From positions 186,001 through 250,000 of the forward strand of contig JAEVLN010000015.1 of assembly GCA_018350325.1 (NCBI GenBank): a DNA stretch of 64,000 nucleotides. Reading direction: 5' to 3'. Origin of the DNA: Globodera rostochiensis. Lineage: Eukaryota > Nematoda > Chromadorea > Rhabditida > Heteroderidae. Positions 1-11,363 of this stretch are shown piece after piece. The position numbers and the translations under genes are program-made. The notes below the pieces were generated by a model. The model did no database searches, was not told the origin of the DNA, and saw only the letters and a program-made list of their open reading frames with translations. Numbering within the stretch: the first letter of the stretch is position 1; the number at the start of each line of letters is the position of its first letter.

Positions 1-3000
1 CACAATTTGGTCAGCAGCAGCCCCGGTGCCCGCAGCGTAGACTCGGAACAAATATCCGTACAAAATGTCCAAATATTTGCCCAATTTTTCGCATTCTTTC
101 TTCTCTTGTTTAATTTCTTTTCTAATTTCGGCACATTTCCAATTCTCTCTCATCAAATACATCAAGCCAAGACGGGCCTCGAACATTTGAATCAAATAGT
201 CTTTTTTTTGGTTAAAATCTAATTTTTTGTTGTGATAGTCATTCGATAGAATGTCGATCTTCAATTTATTCTTTCCTTCCAATTCTTTACAAAACGCCTC
301 AAAATTGGGCTCATCTTTCACAAAGGCGAGGAATGCATCGTCTTTATCATTGAGCTGAGTTTTATTAGAAATTAGTTTTGATATTAAAATGATTAAAAAA
401 ACCTCCGACTAAAAACACCAAAAAAGTTCCACTGAATTTGATAATAAAATTGAATTGTTCAACCCAACCATCACTCAGGTCCCGGATTTTGGTCCCACCA
501 GCAGGACCGAGACCAACCGGGACTAAATTTACGCCAGGGTTGTGATTGATATCTGCGGATTTTTCCTCGTTCTGTGGGGTTTGGGAAGGCCAATGACGAT
601 TTTTTTGGTTTGTAATGCGGTTTTATGGGTTTTCGATATCCTTGTTAGAATTTTTGTGGGTTTTCGAGATGTTTGTTAGAATTTTTGTGGGTTTTCGAGA
701 ATGTTTGTTAGAATTTTTGTGGGTTTTCGAGATGTTTGTTAGAATTTTTGTGGGTTTTCGAGATGTTTGTTAGAATTTTTGTGGGTTTTCGAGATCCTTG
801 TTAGAATTTTTGTGGGTTTTCGAGATCCTTGTTAGAATTTTTGTGGGTTTTCGAGATCCCTGTTAGAATTTTTGTGGGTTTTCGAGATCCTTGTTAGAAT
901 TTTTGTGGGTTTTCGAGATGTTTGTTAGAATTTTTGTGGGTTTTCGAGATCCTTGTTAGAATTTTTGTGGGTTTTCGAGATCCTTGTTAGAATTTTTGTG
1001 GGTTTTCGAGATCCCTGTTAGAATTTTTGTGGGTTTTCGAGATCCTTGTTAGAATTTTTGTGGGTTTTCGAGATCCTTATTAGAATTTTTGTGGGTTTTC
1101 GAGATGTTTGTTAGAATTTTTGTGGGTTTTCGAGATGTTTGTTAGAATTTTTGTGGGTTTTCGAGATCCTTGTTAGAATTTTTGTGGGTTTTCGAGATCC
1201 CTGTTAGAATTTTTGTGGGTTTTCGAGATGTTTGTTAGAATTTTTGTGGGTTTTCGAGATCCTTGTTAGAATTTTTGTGGGTTTTCGAGATCCTTATTAG
1301 AATTTTTGTGGGTTTTCGAGATGTTTGTTAGAATTTTTGTGGGTTTTCGAGATGTTTGTTAGAATTTTTGTGGGTTTTCGAGATCCTTGTTAGAATTTTT
1401 GTGGGTTTTCGAGATCCCTGTTAGAATTTTTGTGGGTTTTCGAGATGTTTGTTAGAATTTTTGTGGGTTTTCGAGATCCTTGTTAGAATTTTTGTGGGTT
1501 TTCGAGATGTTTGTTAGAATTTTTGTGGGTTTTCGAGTTGTTTGTTAGAATTTTTGTGGGTTTTCGAGATGTTTGTTAGAATTTTTGTGGATTTTCGAGA
1601 TGTTTGTTAGAATTTTTGTGGGTTTTCGAGATCCTTGTTAGAATTTTTGTGGGTTTTCGAGATCCTTGTTAGAATTTTTGTGGGTTTTCGAGATGTTTGT
1701 TAGAATTTTTGTGGGTTTTCGAGATCCTTGTTAGAATTTTTGTGGGTTTTCGAGATCCTTGTTAGAATTTTTGTGGGTTTTCGAGATCCTTGTAGAATTT
1801 TTGTGGGTTTTCGAGATTTGTGGACCTTTTGTGGGTTTTCGAGACCTTTGTTGGAATTTTTGTGGGTTTTCGAGATCCTTGTTAGAATTTTTGTGGGTTT
1901 TCGAGATCCCTGTTAGAATTTTTGTGGGTTTTCGAGATGTTTGTTAGAATTTTTGTGGGTTTTCGAGATGTTTGTTAGAATTTTTGTGGATTTTCGAGAT
2001 GTTTGTTAGAATTTTTGTGGGTTTTCGAGATGTTTGTTAGAATTTTTGTGGATTTTCGAGATGTTTGTTAGAATTTTTGTGGGTTTTCGAGATGTTTGTT
2101 AGAATTTTTGTGGGTTTTCGAGATGTTTGTTAGAATTTTTGTGGGTTTTCGAGATGTTTGTTAGAATTTTTGTGGATTTTCGAGATGTTTGTTAGAATTT
2201 TTGTGGGTTTTCGAGATCCTTATTAGAATTTTTGTGGGTTTTCGAGATGTTTGTTAGAATTTTTGTGGGTTTTCGAGATGTTTGTTAGAATTTTTGTGGG
2301 TTTTCGAGATGTTTGTTAGAATTTTTGTGGATTTTCGAGATGTTTGTTAGAATTTTTGTGGGTTTTCGAGATGTTTGTTAGAATTTTTGTGGATTTTCGA
2401 GATGTTTGTTAGAATTTTTGTGGGTTTTCGAGATGTTTGTTAGAATTTTTGTGGGTTTTCGAGATCCTTGTTAGAATTTTTGTGGGTTTTCGAGATGTTT
2501 GTTAGAATTTTTGTGGATTTTCGAGATGTTTGTTAGAATTTTTGTGGGTTTTCGAGATTTGTGGACCTTTTGTGGGTTTTCGAGACCTTTGTTGGAATTT
2601 TTGTGGTTTTTCGAGATCCTCGTGGAATTTTTGTGGGTTTTCGAGATGTTTGTTAGAATTTTTGTGGGTTTTCGAGATCCTTGTTAGAATTTTTGTGGGT
2701 TTTCGAGATCCTTGTTAGAATTTTTGTGGGTTTTCGAGATCCTTGTAGAATTTTTGTGGGTTTTCGAGATTTGTGGACCTTTTGTGGGTTTTCGAGACCT
2801 TTGTTGGAATTTTTGTGGTTTTTCGAGATCCTCGTGGAATTTTTGTGGTTTTTCGAAATTTGTGGACTTTTTATGGTTTTTTGTGGAAAATGACAGACAA
2901 AATTAATTTTTGCCGAGGACAGAGCGATGGTTTTGCGTGCTTGACAAAATTTAATCTTTTTGGTCTCCATAGGCAAAAATCCATAGCCTAGTGGCGGCAC

Positions 3001-3194
3001 CTTCGGGCTCTCCCCCCCCCCCAGAACGGTTGAAATGTTGGTCCCTATAAGTCCCGGGTTTTCCCAAAAGTCTGTGATAATTAAAGAATATTTATTATTT
3101 ATTTGTATCAATTAAAAGAGTAACTCACCGAAGCCGTTGCCGTCGGCACATAAAATAAAAAAAGGAAAGGAATCGCAGAAATAAAATGATGCAT
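1..3194 (-). CDS. Secreted effector-like protein, family copy A (3' end outside window)
   Basis: Two exons are visible on the minus strand. Exon 1 (3194-3129, 66 nt) encodes a signal peptide starting MHHFISAI and ending PTATAS. Exon 2 runs from 354 to the window edge. Both junctions are phase 0, with GTGAGT at the donor and CAG at the acceptor. Exon 2 is open throughout and carries the family landmarks FEAFCKEL, IQMFEARLGLMYLMRENWKC and KYLDILYGYLFRVYAAGTG, shared with the copies at 27369 and 39506. The intron is 2,774 nt against 78 nt in the copy at 27369, because a 31-bp minisatellite fills it. I recognise no known domain; function is unknown. Secretion is inferred from the hydrophobic leader, and an effector role from the upstream cassette with DOG boxes. 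The C-terminal half lies outside the window, so intactness cannot be judged. Confidence 0.75.
627..2888. repeat. 31-bp minisatellite, about 72 copies, inside the intron of effector copy A
   Basis: The unit reads GTTAGAATTTTTGTGGG then TTTTCGAGATNNNN on the plus strand, where the last four bases vary (GTTT, CCTT, CCCT). Units are near-identical across 2.2 kb. A longer variant block containing GGACCTTTTGTGGG recurs near 1815, 2567 and 2775, so parts of the array were copied as larger segments. The last units, from about 2800, are degenerate. Because 31 is not a multiple of 3, every frame reads through the array, which makes spurious ORFs on both strands. The array lies wholly within the intron of the gene at 1-3194. 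There are no unique spacers, so it is not a CRISPR array. Confidence 0.97.
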
Positions 3195-3400
3195 TGGCAT
3201 TGACTAAATTTAATGATTTATGTTTGTTTAAATCATAAAGCAAGCTGGGCTTTTATAAAGCCAATTTTCTGGCATTTTAATGTTGGCACTCTCTGGACAA
3301 TGCCAATTTTTGGCAATGCACATTACCTTCAATAAACAAGTGCAAGCATTACTTAGCATGAGAAAGTGCAATTTTATATTTATTAAACAAAGGAATTACA
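3195..3400 (-). promoter_or_regulatory. Effector promoter cassette of copy A (TATA box and DOG boxes)
   Basis: Read on the minus strand, this block contains ATGCCA-type hexamers (the published Globodera dorsal-gland DOG box) at 3300-3305 (plus orientation), 3270-3275 and 3195-3200 (reverse orientation). A TATAAAAG box lies near 3252-3259, about 60 nt upstream of the ATG at 3194. The same block, at high identity, stands before the genes at 27369 and 40588 and as orphan copies near 26390-26525 and 42000-42125. One DOG hexamer alone means little (about 31 are expected by chance in 64 kb on both strands). The conserved pair, about 25 nt apart, in all full cassettes is the stronger signal. Confidence 0.6.
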
Positions 3401-4264
3401 TTACTAAAATTGATTTTATAATTTTTATTTTTAAACTATTGAATATAATATTTTTAAGCTTTACATTATTATTTAAAAATAATTTTTATTTTTAAACTAT
3501 TTAATAATTTTATTTTTAAGCTTTACATACTAAAATTATCATTTTCTGAAAAAAGTTAATGATCAAAAAAGTGAACTAATGGGAAATTGGAGCTTCAAGG
3601 ACTTCTTCGGTCGCTGAAAATTTGAATCGCAAAAAATGGCATTATATTTAGTATATTTTGTTGCCCACTGAAACATTTTTGAAATTTTCATGAATTTTTA
3701 AAACAAAATTTCCGCCCCCCTCGATCCCCGAAATTTGGACGTTCCCAACCCCGCACCCCGACATGGGCAACCCCGCACCCCTAAGGGTCGGGGAGCAACC
3801 CAAGTTTGAACAGATTGGGCTACAACTTGGAAGAAATGTTGAAACTTGAGGCGCACAACTCTCACCGATATGAGCATGTTCGGCACCGTCCCCTCTCCGG
3901 GTCCAGCTGGAGAAGGCGATTGATCTGACTGATCTGATGAGGGTCGTCCCATCAATTTTAAATTCCAATTCTTAAAAAATCAAAGAATTTGAGGGTGATC
4001 GACTGGTCACCCGGGGGGGGGGGGGTGTTTAAATAATACATCCAACGATTGATCAGATAGATGAAGCGCGCGATTGCAGCGGGTTGAGTAAAATATCGGG
4101 TCGGGTCGCAATTCTTTGGGGTCCGGTTTGGGCCGAAAGAAAATCCCGGCTTTTGGGTAACCCGCTGCATTTCCCCGGCTGTATGGAAAGGGTTTCATCA
4201 TCGTTCGAATTGCCATATAAATAAAATAATTCCAAAAGCATCAATCAATCATTATCATGCAGAC
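3401..4264. other. Intergenic: AT-rich modules, then unassigned sequence
   Basis: 3401-3540 holds the AT-rich modules (TTTTTAAACTATTGAATA and AAGCTTTACAT types) that also flank the other effector promoter cassettes. 3541-3610 resembles 26640-26715 in inverse orientation. 3700-4260 contains a run of 13 G near 4014 and short open frames without recognisable motifs. I looked here for the kinase domain expected after the SH2 gene and found none. Confidence 0.5.
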
Positions 4265-5621
4265 CAGCAAATTTATGTTTTGGGAATGGATTAGTGAGGC
4301 GATGACAAAGACCGTCCGGGTTTTCTGAAAATAATTTATTAAATTTTCAATTTAAAAAAATTCATTCTCAACTGACCCGAATGATAGGCGATTAGGTTTC
4401 TGATCGATGGAAAAGTTCCTCTTGAAGACACAAAGAAGTCGGTGCCATTGTCTCGAATCTTATAATGTTTGATCTAAATCAGTTGCAAAATGAAAAGCGA
4501 TAAATATTTTTAAAAAAAAGTCAATTTTTCAATTACTATGGCCAATTTTGACCATTCCGTGATTAACTCTGAACGAATACGGATTCTTTTTTTTGGTTGA
4601 AGCCTAAAGCATTCCAACGACTCACATCCGATTGGCCCTCGCCGGAGTTGTTAACTGTCAGAGCGAACCGGGAATCGGCCGCTTGCTGTCTCATGCGCAC
4701 AAGAAACGTCCCCCGGGGCATTTTGCCGTCGCCGACAACCATTTGCTCGGCCAAATACCGGTCAATGCTTCCCGCGTACCATTCCTCTGACTGCACAGAA
4801 AATGAAAGTCAAATTAAATAGGGGGCATGGAATAGAAAAGCACCCACAAAATCGAGGTACTTTTCTGTATGTGACAACAGCACAAAATCTTTGTTTTAAA
4901 TGTTGAAACACACACTTCTAGAGGTTTTTAGGGTTGTAGAATCCGAATATGACTTCTCGAATTCGAACCCAAACCCGAATTCGAACAATTTCCAGAAAAT
5001 TTTTTTTCGCATTTTTCCATTAAACGTCGTCGATCAATTTAAACAACGTTGAATTTATGCCGACAAACTGATAATCTTTATTCTGCACAATGTAAATCAA
5101 AAATAAAATTTTTTGAAAAATGCGAAAGAAAATTTTCTAGAAATTCTTTGAATTTGTATTCGCGGTTCGAAATCGGTCGAAATGGAAGTCAGATTTGGAT
5201 TCTACGACCCAGAAACCCCTTTTGGCCAATGCTTAAAAAGATGCATAAAGTTTTTGCTGAATTTTACAATCATTTTAAAGGTATTGTTGAAAAACAAACA
5301 GATATGACCTTTTAAACATGGTTACCCTCAAAGGAATGGGGCACTTTGGGCCGGAAGCGTTTTAGACTCCTTCAATTCTTTATCTTTCAGAGAATGGATC
5401 TGCCTGCACAGAGAGGCTTACAGATTCACTCACTTATCATTAATTAGATAATTAATTACCTCACAGTCAATAATCGCCTTCTCATTGTTGCTGCCCTTGG
5501 GTTCTGTGTCGCTGCTGTTTTCGTCGTGTTGTGCTGCACGCCGAGCATTGTTGACAGCTGCTGTCAACTCCGCCCGAGGCTTTGCTCGCGCCACAGGGCT
5601 CATACTGGCAGTCCGTGTCAT
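4265..5621 (-). CDS. Src-like SH2 protein; SH3 and kinase not found
   Basis: Four exons join in phase: 5621-5460, 4790-4626, 4473-4377 and 4324-4265. Exon 1 encodes 54 residues starting MTRTASMSPV, Ser/Ala-rich, with no SH3 motif. Exons 2-4 encode one SH2 domain: SEEWYAGSID at the start, GTFLVRMR containing the FLVR arginine that binds phosphotyrosine, IKHYKIRDNGTDFFVSS, then ENPDGLCHRLTNPFPKHKFA. The DGLCHRL segment is the usual SH2-kinase linker of Src-family kinases. After exon 4 (phase 1 donor at 4264) no glycine loop, HRD or DFG motif is readable before the effector gene at 3194. So this is either a truncated Src-family gene, an SH2-only adaptor whose terminal exon I cannot see, or a gene cut by rearrangement. 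Intron 1 holds a foldback element. Confidence 0.75.
4929..5212. mobile_element. Foldback (MITE-like) element in intron 1 of the SH2 gene
   Basis: The left end TAGGGTTGTAGAATCC is matched by an inverted right end reading GGATTCTACGACCCA. Further in, ATTCGAACCCAAACCC pairs loosely with sequence near 5160-5190. The start TAGGG resembles the hAT-type termini seen at 21234 and 44267, but no convincing target-site duplication is visible, so the class is uncertain. Confidence 0.55.
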
Positions 5622-6275
5622 TGTTTTTCCCCCACAATTCCTATTTAACGGGAAATTTCCGAACCAATGCTAACAATATGTGTAATAATTGAAAGTCAGC
5701 GAGCACCAGCAGAGGGGGGTGGGTGGAAACTTATTTTGAAAAAAATGAAAAACATTTTTTTAACGGAAAAAACGGCCAAAGACAACGGAATTCAACCCAT
5801 TACTGCTGGTCAGCACCTCCTAATTCGTAAGCGGTGACGCCCGGCGGATTCCGTTCTGGTCAGTGTGGTCAATAATTTGCCTTCGAGCAATAAATCCCAA
5901 AATTGCCTATGTATCTCTGGCGTGCGCTATTTTCTTGCTTTTCTTCGTCTGACTCCCTCCTTTATCCCATTTTATGAATAAATGGACACTTTTGTGCCGC
6001 CCACTCGCCCCGCCGCAGAATGGCCATTGATTGACCCCGCGAGAAATTGGACTTCACATGATAGTGCTGCTGCTGCACCCTCTCATTATAAAGCAGCAAT
6101 AATAAAAACATCGAATTTTATTATTAATAAATATTTTTTTTAAATGTGTAAAAAATTTTATTTAAATCTTTTTAAAGATTCATAATAAATTCAGGTGCGA
6201 TAATTATTAAGATAATTTTTTTGTTCTACGTTAAAGCGATCGATCAGCCCATTTGCCTCAAAAAATTTTAGCTCA
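5622..6275. other. Intergenic region, nothing recognised
   Basis: Lies between the 5' end of the SH2 gene (5621) and the 3' end of the nucleoredoxin gene (6276), both on the minus strand, so it should contain the SH2 gene's promoter. It has an AT-rich stretch at 6110-6230. I see no coding motif. Confidence 0.5.
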
Positions 6276-8219
6276 TCATCCAGAGCGCCATTTGGCAATT
6301 GCGTCCGATGCCGAAAGGTTCTAAAAATGGTCAAATGAGTACCAATTAAAAAGCATAATCAGTGAACAAAGTTTCGATTTAAAAAATTTATGGATCGGGT
6401 CGGTGATCATGATCAGTACTGGTGACTAAGAAATCATGAAATGATCTGATCCAGGGCTGTAGCCAGAAAAATTTTCGAGGGGGGGGGGTGCATTTTTGGC
6501 ATTGTTGTATTTTTCTTAAGGAATTTTTACGGAAAAGGCTGGATTTTAGGGTGTATTTTTTGGATTCTATTACAAGGCGCCGCCGGGAAATTTTTTTTTT
6601 GAAGATTAACGACAATTTAAAAAGGTCCAAAAATGACCAATTTCCAAATTTTCCAAAAACAATTTTTGTCGTTTTTTTTGGGGGGGGGGGTCTTTTGTTG
6701 AGACGGAATTTTGTCAGCACACATTTTACCCCTCTCCTACCTGCACTTCGGCACGCCCTTCCTTGGTAACCACAGTGCCGTCCTGCTTGAGCACCACCAG
6801 TGCCGGGATGCCGCTGACGCCAAATTTGTCGGACAAAGCCATGAAAAAAACAAAAAATTTTATTCAAATTTTATAAATTTAATTAAAAACACAAATTGTG
6901 AGCATATAGAGGAAGGGTCCATAAAATAAATGTGAAAAAAATTCTGAAATTTTTGAGGTTGGCCAAAAGTAACGCCGACAAAATTTCAACAATTTCTGTT
7001 TCTGCTAGCTATTAAGTTTTTCGTAAAACGAGGCCCAGCGCCTGGATGCTCTGAAAGAGTAATAGATCAAATCCCACTCGCTGTAGATGATTTTTTAAGA
7101 ATTATTTTTTCAATCGGTGAGAAATTAGGGGTAATAAACAAACAAAAAAATTATTTAGTGGGTTGATCTCCTCGTCAGCGGCCCACATTTTTAAATTTTG
7201 TTTTTCGTGGCACTTTAAATAATCAAAACAAAAGTTAAAAAAAAGAGTTTCAATTAATTTAAAAAGGGCTCCAAAAGAGCAAAAAAAAAAAAAAATTTTG
7301 GCCGCGGACCCTCGGGGGGCACCACTCACTGAATGTGTTCGCTGCCGTACGGAATGTACAGCCAATTTCCATGGGATTCGGCCAAATATTTGTGCATAAC
7401 GTCCTCAGAACGGTCAAAGGACACAAAAACAATTTCGAAAGAGGCGTCCGGCATTTTTTTCACCTAAAAAATAAAAATGCATAACAATCACAACACATTC
7501 ACCGGTTGACTCCCAGCCCAATGAAAAAAATTGTTGTTTACCCTACCAAAGGGAAAACATTTCCGTAAGACAAAAAATTTTGTAATTTTTGGACTTTTCC
7601 GGCAAAAAATTGCTATATTTTCAAATATCCGGAGGAGCCACAACCAAATTTATCGAAAAGGTGATTAAAAGCTGTTTTTAAAAGGGCAGCAAAAAATTTG
7701 GGGTATCATTGACAGAACCACCCGGGCAGAACTCTGACCTGCTCGTAGAACTGCTTGAGCAAGGGCGTAAAATTGCGGCACGGCGGACACCAGTGGGCGC
7801 TGAAATAGAGTGCCACAACTTTGCAACCCTAAACCGAACATTTTTTATGTACACAAAAGCCGCGCTAAATTTCTTTTTTTTGTTGAAAATTTCCAAGCCA
7901 TTTTCCGGTGGATTTTGCACCTCCTAAAATCGAACATTTTTTTGGAAAAATTGCTTAACAAAAATGCAATATAAAACCCCTAAGAATCGATTTTAAAAAT
8001 CAAAAATGCACAAGAACCGAGTTCCCCCCCCACCCGAAAATTTTTCCTGGCTACGCCCCCGGGGTTCCAAAGAATTCGATCCGGAAATAAATCAGACATT
8101 TTGCCCCGAAATATTTCTGAAAACCCGTTGTTTTGGTGGACCTGCAGCGCTTCTCGTCCGTTCACCAGCTGATTGTCCGCTTTTCGCCGAACGCCGATGT
8201 TCTCAAAAAGTTGTGACAT
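6276..8219 (-). CDS. Nucleoredoxin-like thioredoxin-fold protein
   Basis: Five exons are 8219-8142, 7828-7739, 7463-7330, 6840-6741 and 6320-6276, giving 148 residues. Exon 2 holds the active site [17 protein letters not shown], a WCPPC redox motif typical of nucleoredoxin/tryparedoxin proteins. Exon 3 reads [15 protein letters not shown] and exon 4 carries [13 protein letters not shown] with the conserved cis-proline Ile-Pro. The family is a cytosolic or nuclear disulfide reductase. The length matches compact nematode nucleoredoxin-like proteins. One splice site is odd: exon 4 must start at 6840 by homology and phase, but the preceding bases are TTTTTTTCAT, with no AG acceptor. All frames have stops further upstream, so extending the exon does not help. 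Either the intron is non-canonical, the assembly has an error, or the gene is damaged. Confidence 0.85.
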
Positions 8220-8402
8220 GGTTTGATTTAAACGCAAATAATTTTCGGGATATCTTACAATCTAAAATAGACAAAAATAGGGGTGTGGGTTCATTGTTGG
8301 GTAATACTGAAGTGATGCATGCACTAATTACTAGTGTAAATTATATGCACATTCATTCCTGAACTGGGAACGGTCTGAAACGCACGAAAAACGTGTTTTC
8401 AG

Positions 8403-9265
8403 TAGAGCCCGGTAAAAAAAAATTTCCGGGAACGGGAACGGGGTTTTCAAAAAGAACGGGACGGGAATCCCGAACGGGAATCCCGTCTTTTTCCCGTTCC
8501 CGTAGAAATCCCGTTCAATTTTTAACGGGAATCCCGCGGGAACGGGAAAAATTTTGAAAATTTTTAAACTAAGAATTTTTCGAAATTATTTTGGCGGGCA
8601 CTTTGAGATAAATTTCTGATATACAATTGGAGGGTCCGACAACGCCGATAGGCGCCGTCGGAAAATTTTTAAAACATTTTTGTTAAGAAAATTGCTCAAA
8701 ATTTTCGAATTTTTTCCGATTTGCGAATTTTTCAAAATTCAAATTTTTGAGAATTTCTTTTCTCGAGGTGGAGGGGGGGGGGGGGAGGGTCGGCGGTGCC
8801 GATAGGCGCCGCCGAGAAAATTTTGCATTTTTTGCTCAATTTGATAAGAGATTTGCTACCAAAATCTTAAAAATACGGAAGTTTTTTTAAGCTTTTGAAA
8901 TCTTAATTGATTCAGAAAATCAGAAACCAACAGAATATGGCACATTTTGGGTGGGTTCGGCGGTGCCGATAGGCGCCGCCGTTAAAAAATTTTGAAATTT
9001 AAGCATTTTTGTGATGAAAATTGGTACAAAATTGTTAAATTTTTGAAAACATTTCGCCAAGAAAAATAAACGGGAACGGGAAAAATACTGAAATAAAATT
9101 TCCGGGAACGGGAACGGGGTTTTCAAAAAGAACGGGACGGGAATCCCGAACGGGAATCCCGTCTTTTTCCCGTTCCCGTAAAAAATCCCGCTGGGCAAAA
9201 AAGACGGGAACGGGACCGGGATTCCCGTACTTTTCCCGCGGGAATCCCGTTCCCGCCGGGCTCTA
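8403..9265. mobile_element. hAT-type foldback MITE with 8-bp target-site duplication
   Basis: Termini are TAGAGCCCGG at 8403 and CCGGGCTCTA ending at 9265. Both flanks carry the identical octamer GTTTTCAG (8395-8402 and 9266-9273), an 8-bp target-site duplication as made by hAT transposases. Inside are long inverted stretches rich in CGGGAACGGG and CGGGAATCCC, plus three copies of the GC-rich palindrome near 8640, 8795 and 8960. No transposase frame is present. The site hit was itself a repeat: an uninterrupted copy of the flank is at about 31335-31430. Confidence 0.9.
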
Positions 9266-9273
9266 GTTTTCAG

Positions 9274-9871
9274 CTTGGTTTGAAGCTTCTAGAATGCATG
9301 TGCATATTTTGGAATTTTAGCCATTTTTCAAATATTCCTTAACAAAAATGCAATAAAAACGAAAAAATAACCCCTAATTTGTAAGTGACTTTTTCAAAAT
9401 TGTCAAAAATGCACCCCAAAAATTGATTCGCGACAAATTCTGTCACCAAAAAAATGAAAATTTTTAAAATTCTGCTTATTTTTAAAAAAATTTTCTGAAA
9501 TGCCTTTAATTTACATATTTCAATTAGCAAAATCTTGCCCATTTTTTTGCTATATTTGAAAAATTAAAGAATTTTGGGAAAAATTTATGTGCATAGGTAT
9601 TTTCAATTTTTTGTGTCAGTAGCGCGGAAAAATGCAATAAAAACGGAAGAATGCACTTTCCGGGTTGGATCAGCCAAAAATCATCGACAAGGGCGTGTAC
9701 CTAGAGTTTTTTTCGGGGGGGGGGTCTAATTTGAAAAACGTCAATTTTTAGGGGGGCAACAAAAATAAATTTGTTTTTTGCTTGCTTAATTTTGATTCTA
9801 AATTTCGGCGCTTTTTTATGACGACAATTCTTGTATATTTTTGCCCAATTCTTCAATTGTCACATTAACAG
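9274..9871. repeat. Dispersed repeat remnant upstream of the PRP39 copy
   Basis: The segment after the hAT element (AGCTTGGTTTGAAGC and TGTGCATATTTTGG) resembles 31380-31430. The rest is AT-rich with a G run near 9713. No exons of the missing N-terminal half of PRP39 are readable here. Confidence 0.5.
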
Positions 9872-11363
9872 ATAAAGCGCCCCTATTTCCACGTGAAGCC
9901 GTTGGAGCGCGAGCAATTGCGCAATTGGTACGCCTATTTGGACTTTGAAATTCGCACCAAAAAGAAGTCGCGCATTCTCTTCCTCTTCGAGCGGTGCATG
10001 ATCGCGTGTGCCAACTACGAAGAAATGTGGATCAAGGTCGGTGTGTGTTAGTGATTGGACAGAATTTTTGAGATCCCGGGGTCTGCCTTCAGTCTAAATT
10101 TTGGGACTTGGTTGGTACCAGGGACATTTTTTTGGGGGTTGTTAAATTTGAATTTGAAAAAATTCTGCCTCGGCGGCGCTAATACTATAGAGAGGCAATA
10201 CGAGAAAAACATATAATGAATTGAAAAATTTGATGTAAAAATGCGAGAATTTGTTGAGCTTTATAAATTTTTTGAGTGCATTTCCTTTTTTAACCAAAAA
10301 TTGTGCCGTTTCTCTCGTCAGTTTGCCAATTATTTGCTGGCCATCGACGACAATGCCGCGGCACGGAGCATTTACAAACGTGCCACCGCCATTCATTGTC
10401 CCCGCAAGCCGGGCATTTGGCATACAGCGGATTTGAGGAGAAGCAGGGTTCGGGGCTACTTTTTTTGGTTGAGAGCAATCAGCAAAAATTTGAGAAGTTT
10501 TTTTTATTGTTATTCGATTTAGGACCGATTTTAAATACCCAAATTTTATGTTTTAAATAGGGTAGAACCCAGCGCGATTTTTAGTCCCGGTCCAGACTTA
10601 TAAAGTTTTCGACACCTTGGGATTTGCGGATTTGAAAATTATTCACGGTCCAATCACGACGCGATTTTTTTCCATAGTTCTTGTACTACTATATTTTGTC
10701 AATAACCTTTAAAAAAGTTTTTATTTTTGTCAATTAAATTTTAGTGTCTTCTAATTATCATAAATTAATTTGTTCTTCCAAAACAAGGAATCCCGACTAT
10801 TCCGGGCTGGTGGCAAAGTACGAGCGGCTGATCCAGGAGGCGGCCACAACTTCCCGCAAAATTGCGTCATTTTGGGCGCTCAAATTGGCCCGTTTCCACA
10901 CGCGCTTTCGGCATGATCGGAAGTTGGCGAAGAAAGTGTTGAAGGAAGCCATTTCCAAGGACAAAGTGAGTGTAATTTTTAATATTTAAATATTATTCTT
11001 TTTAATTTCCAATTAATTTTAAGGACAATGTGCAGCTGTATTTGGCGCTCGTCGACTTGGCCTACAGCTCCTCCCACTCGCGGGACAGCGAAATTGTGGC
11101 CGCCTTCGACGCGGCCATCGACTCGAAGGATTTGAGCGCGGAGGAGCGTTTCCAATTTTCCATGCGCAAATTGGAGTTTCTCGAGGAGTTGGGCAACGAC
11201 GTGGGCAGGTCCCCGAGATTAAACATAAATTGTTTAATTCTTTTTTGTTGCTTTTAGAGTCACTCTTCACATTGAAAAGCATTTGGCGTTCGAGAAGAGC
11301 TTTGAAATTGCCCCGTCAATGACTATTTTTCATGGCAAAAAGATGCCGCTTCATAAGGAGTAG
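9872..11363 (+). pseudogene. PRP39-like splicing factor, 5'-truncated and frameshifted
   Basis: Five segments match PRPF39, the HAT-repeat protein of U1 snRNP: 9872-10036 ([32 protein letters not shown]), 10322-10447 (RSIYKRATAIHCPRKPGIW), 10745-10965 (YERLIQEAA, ALKLARFHTR, KKVLKEAISKDK), 11024-11208 (LYLALVDLAYSS) and 11258-11363 (VTLHIEKHLAFEKSFEI, then TAG). Three defects argue against a working gene. The N-terminal half, about 330 residues in human PRPF39, is absent, with no room for it before the hAT element. In exon 2 the frame jumps by one base between GIW (near 10420) and AYSGFEEKQ. About 25-30 residues are also missing between exons 2 and 3. It may be a partial duplicate of a functional copy elsewhere; assembly error is an alternative for the frameshift alone. 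Confidence 0.75.

Noticed and set aside
7..222. Plus-strand 71-codon frame at the window start
   Set aside because: It is the antisense reading of exon 2 of effector copy A; the minus strand holds the conserved motifs.
627..2888. 31-bp repeats as a possible CRISPR array or repetitive protein (MLEFLWVFEI-type frames)
   Set aside because: Units are directly adjacent without spacers, the genome is eukaryotic, and the frames arise because the unit length is not a multiple of three.
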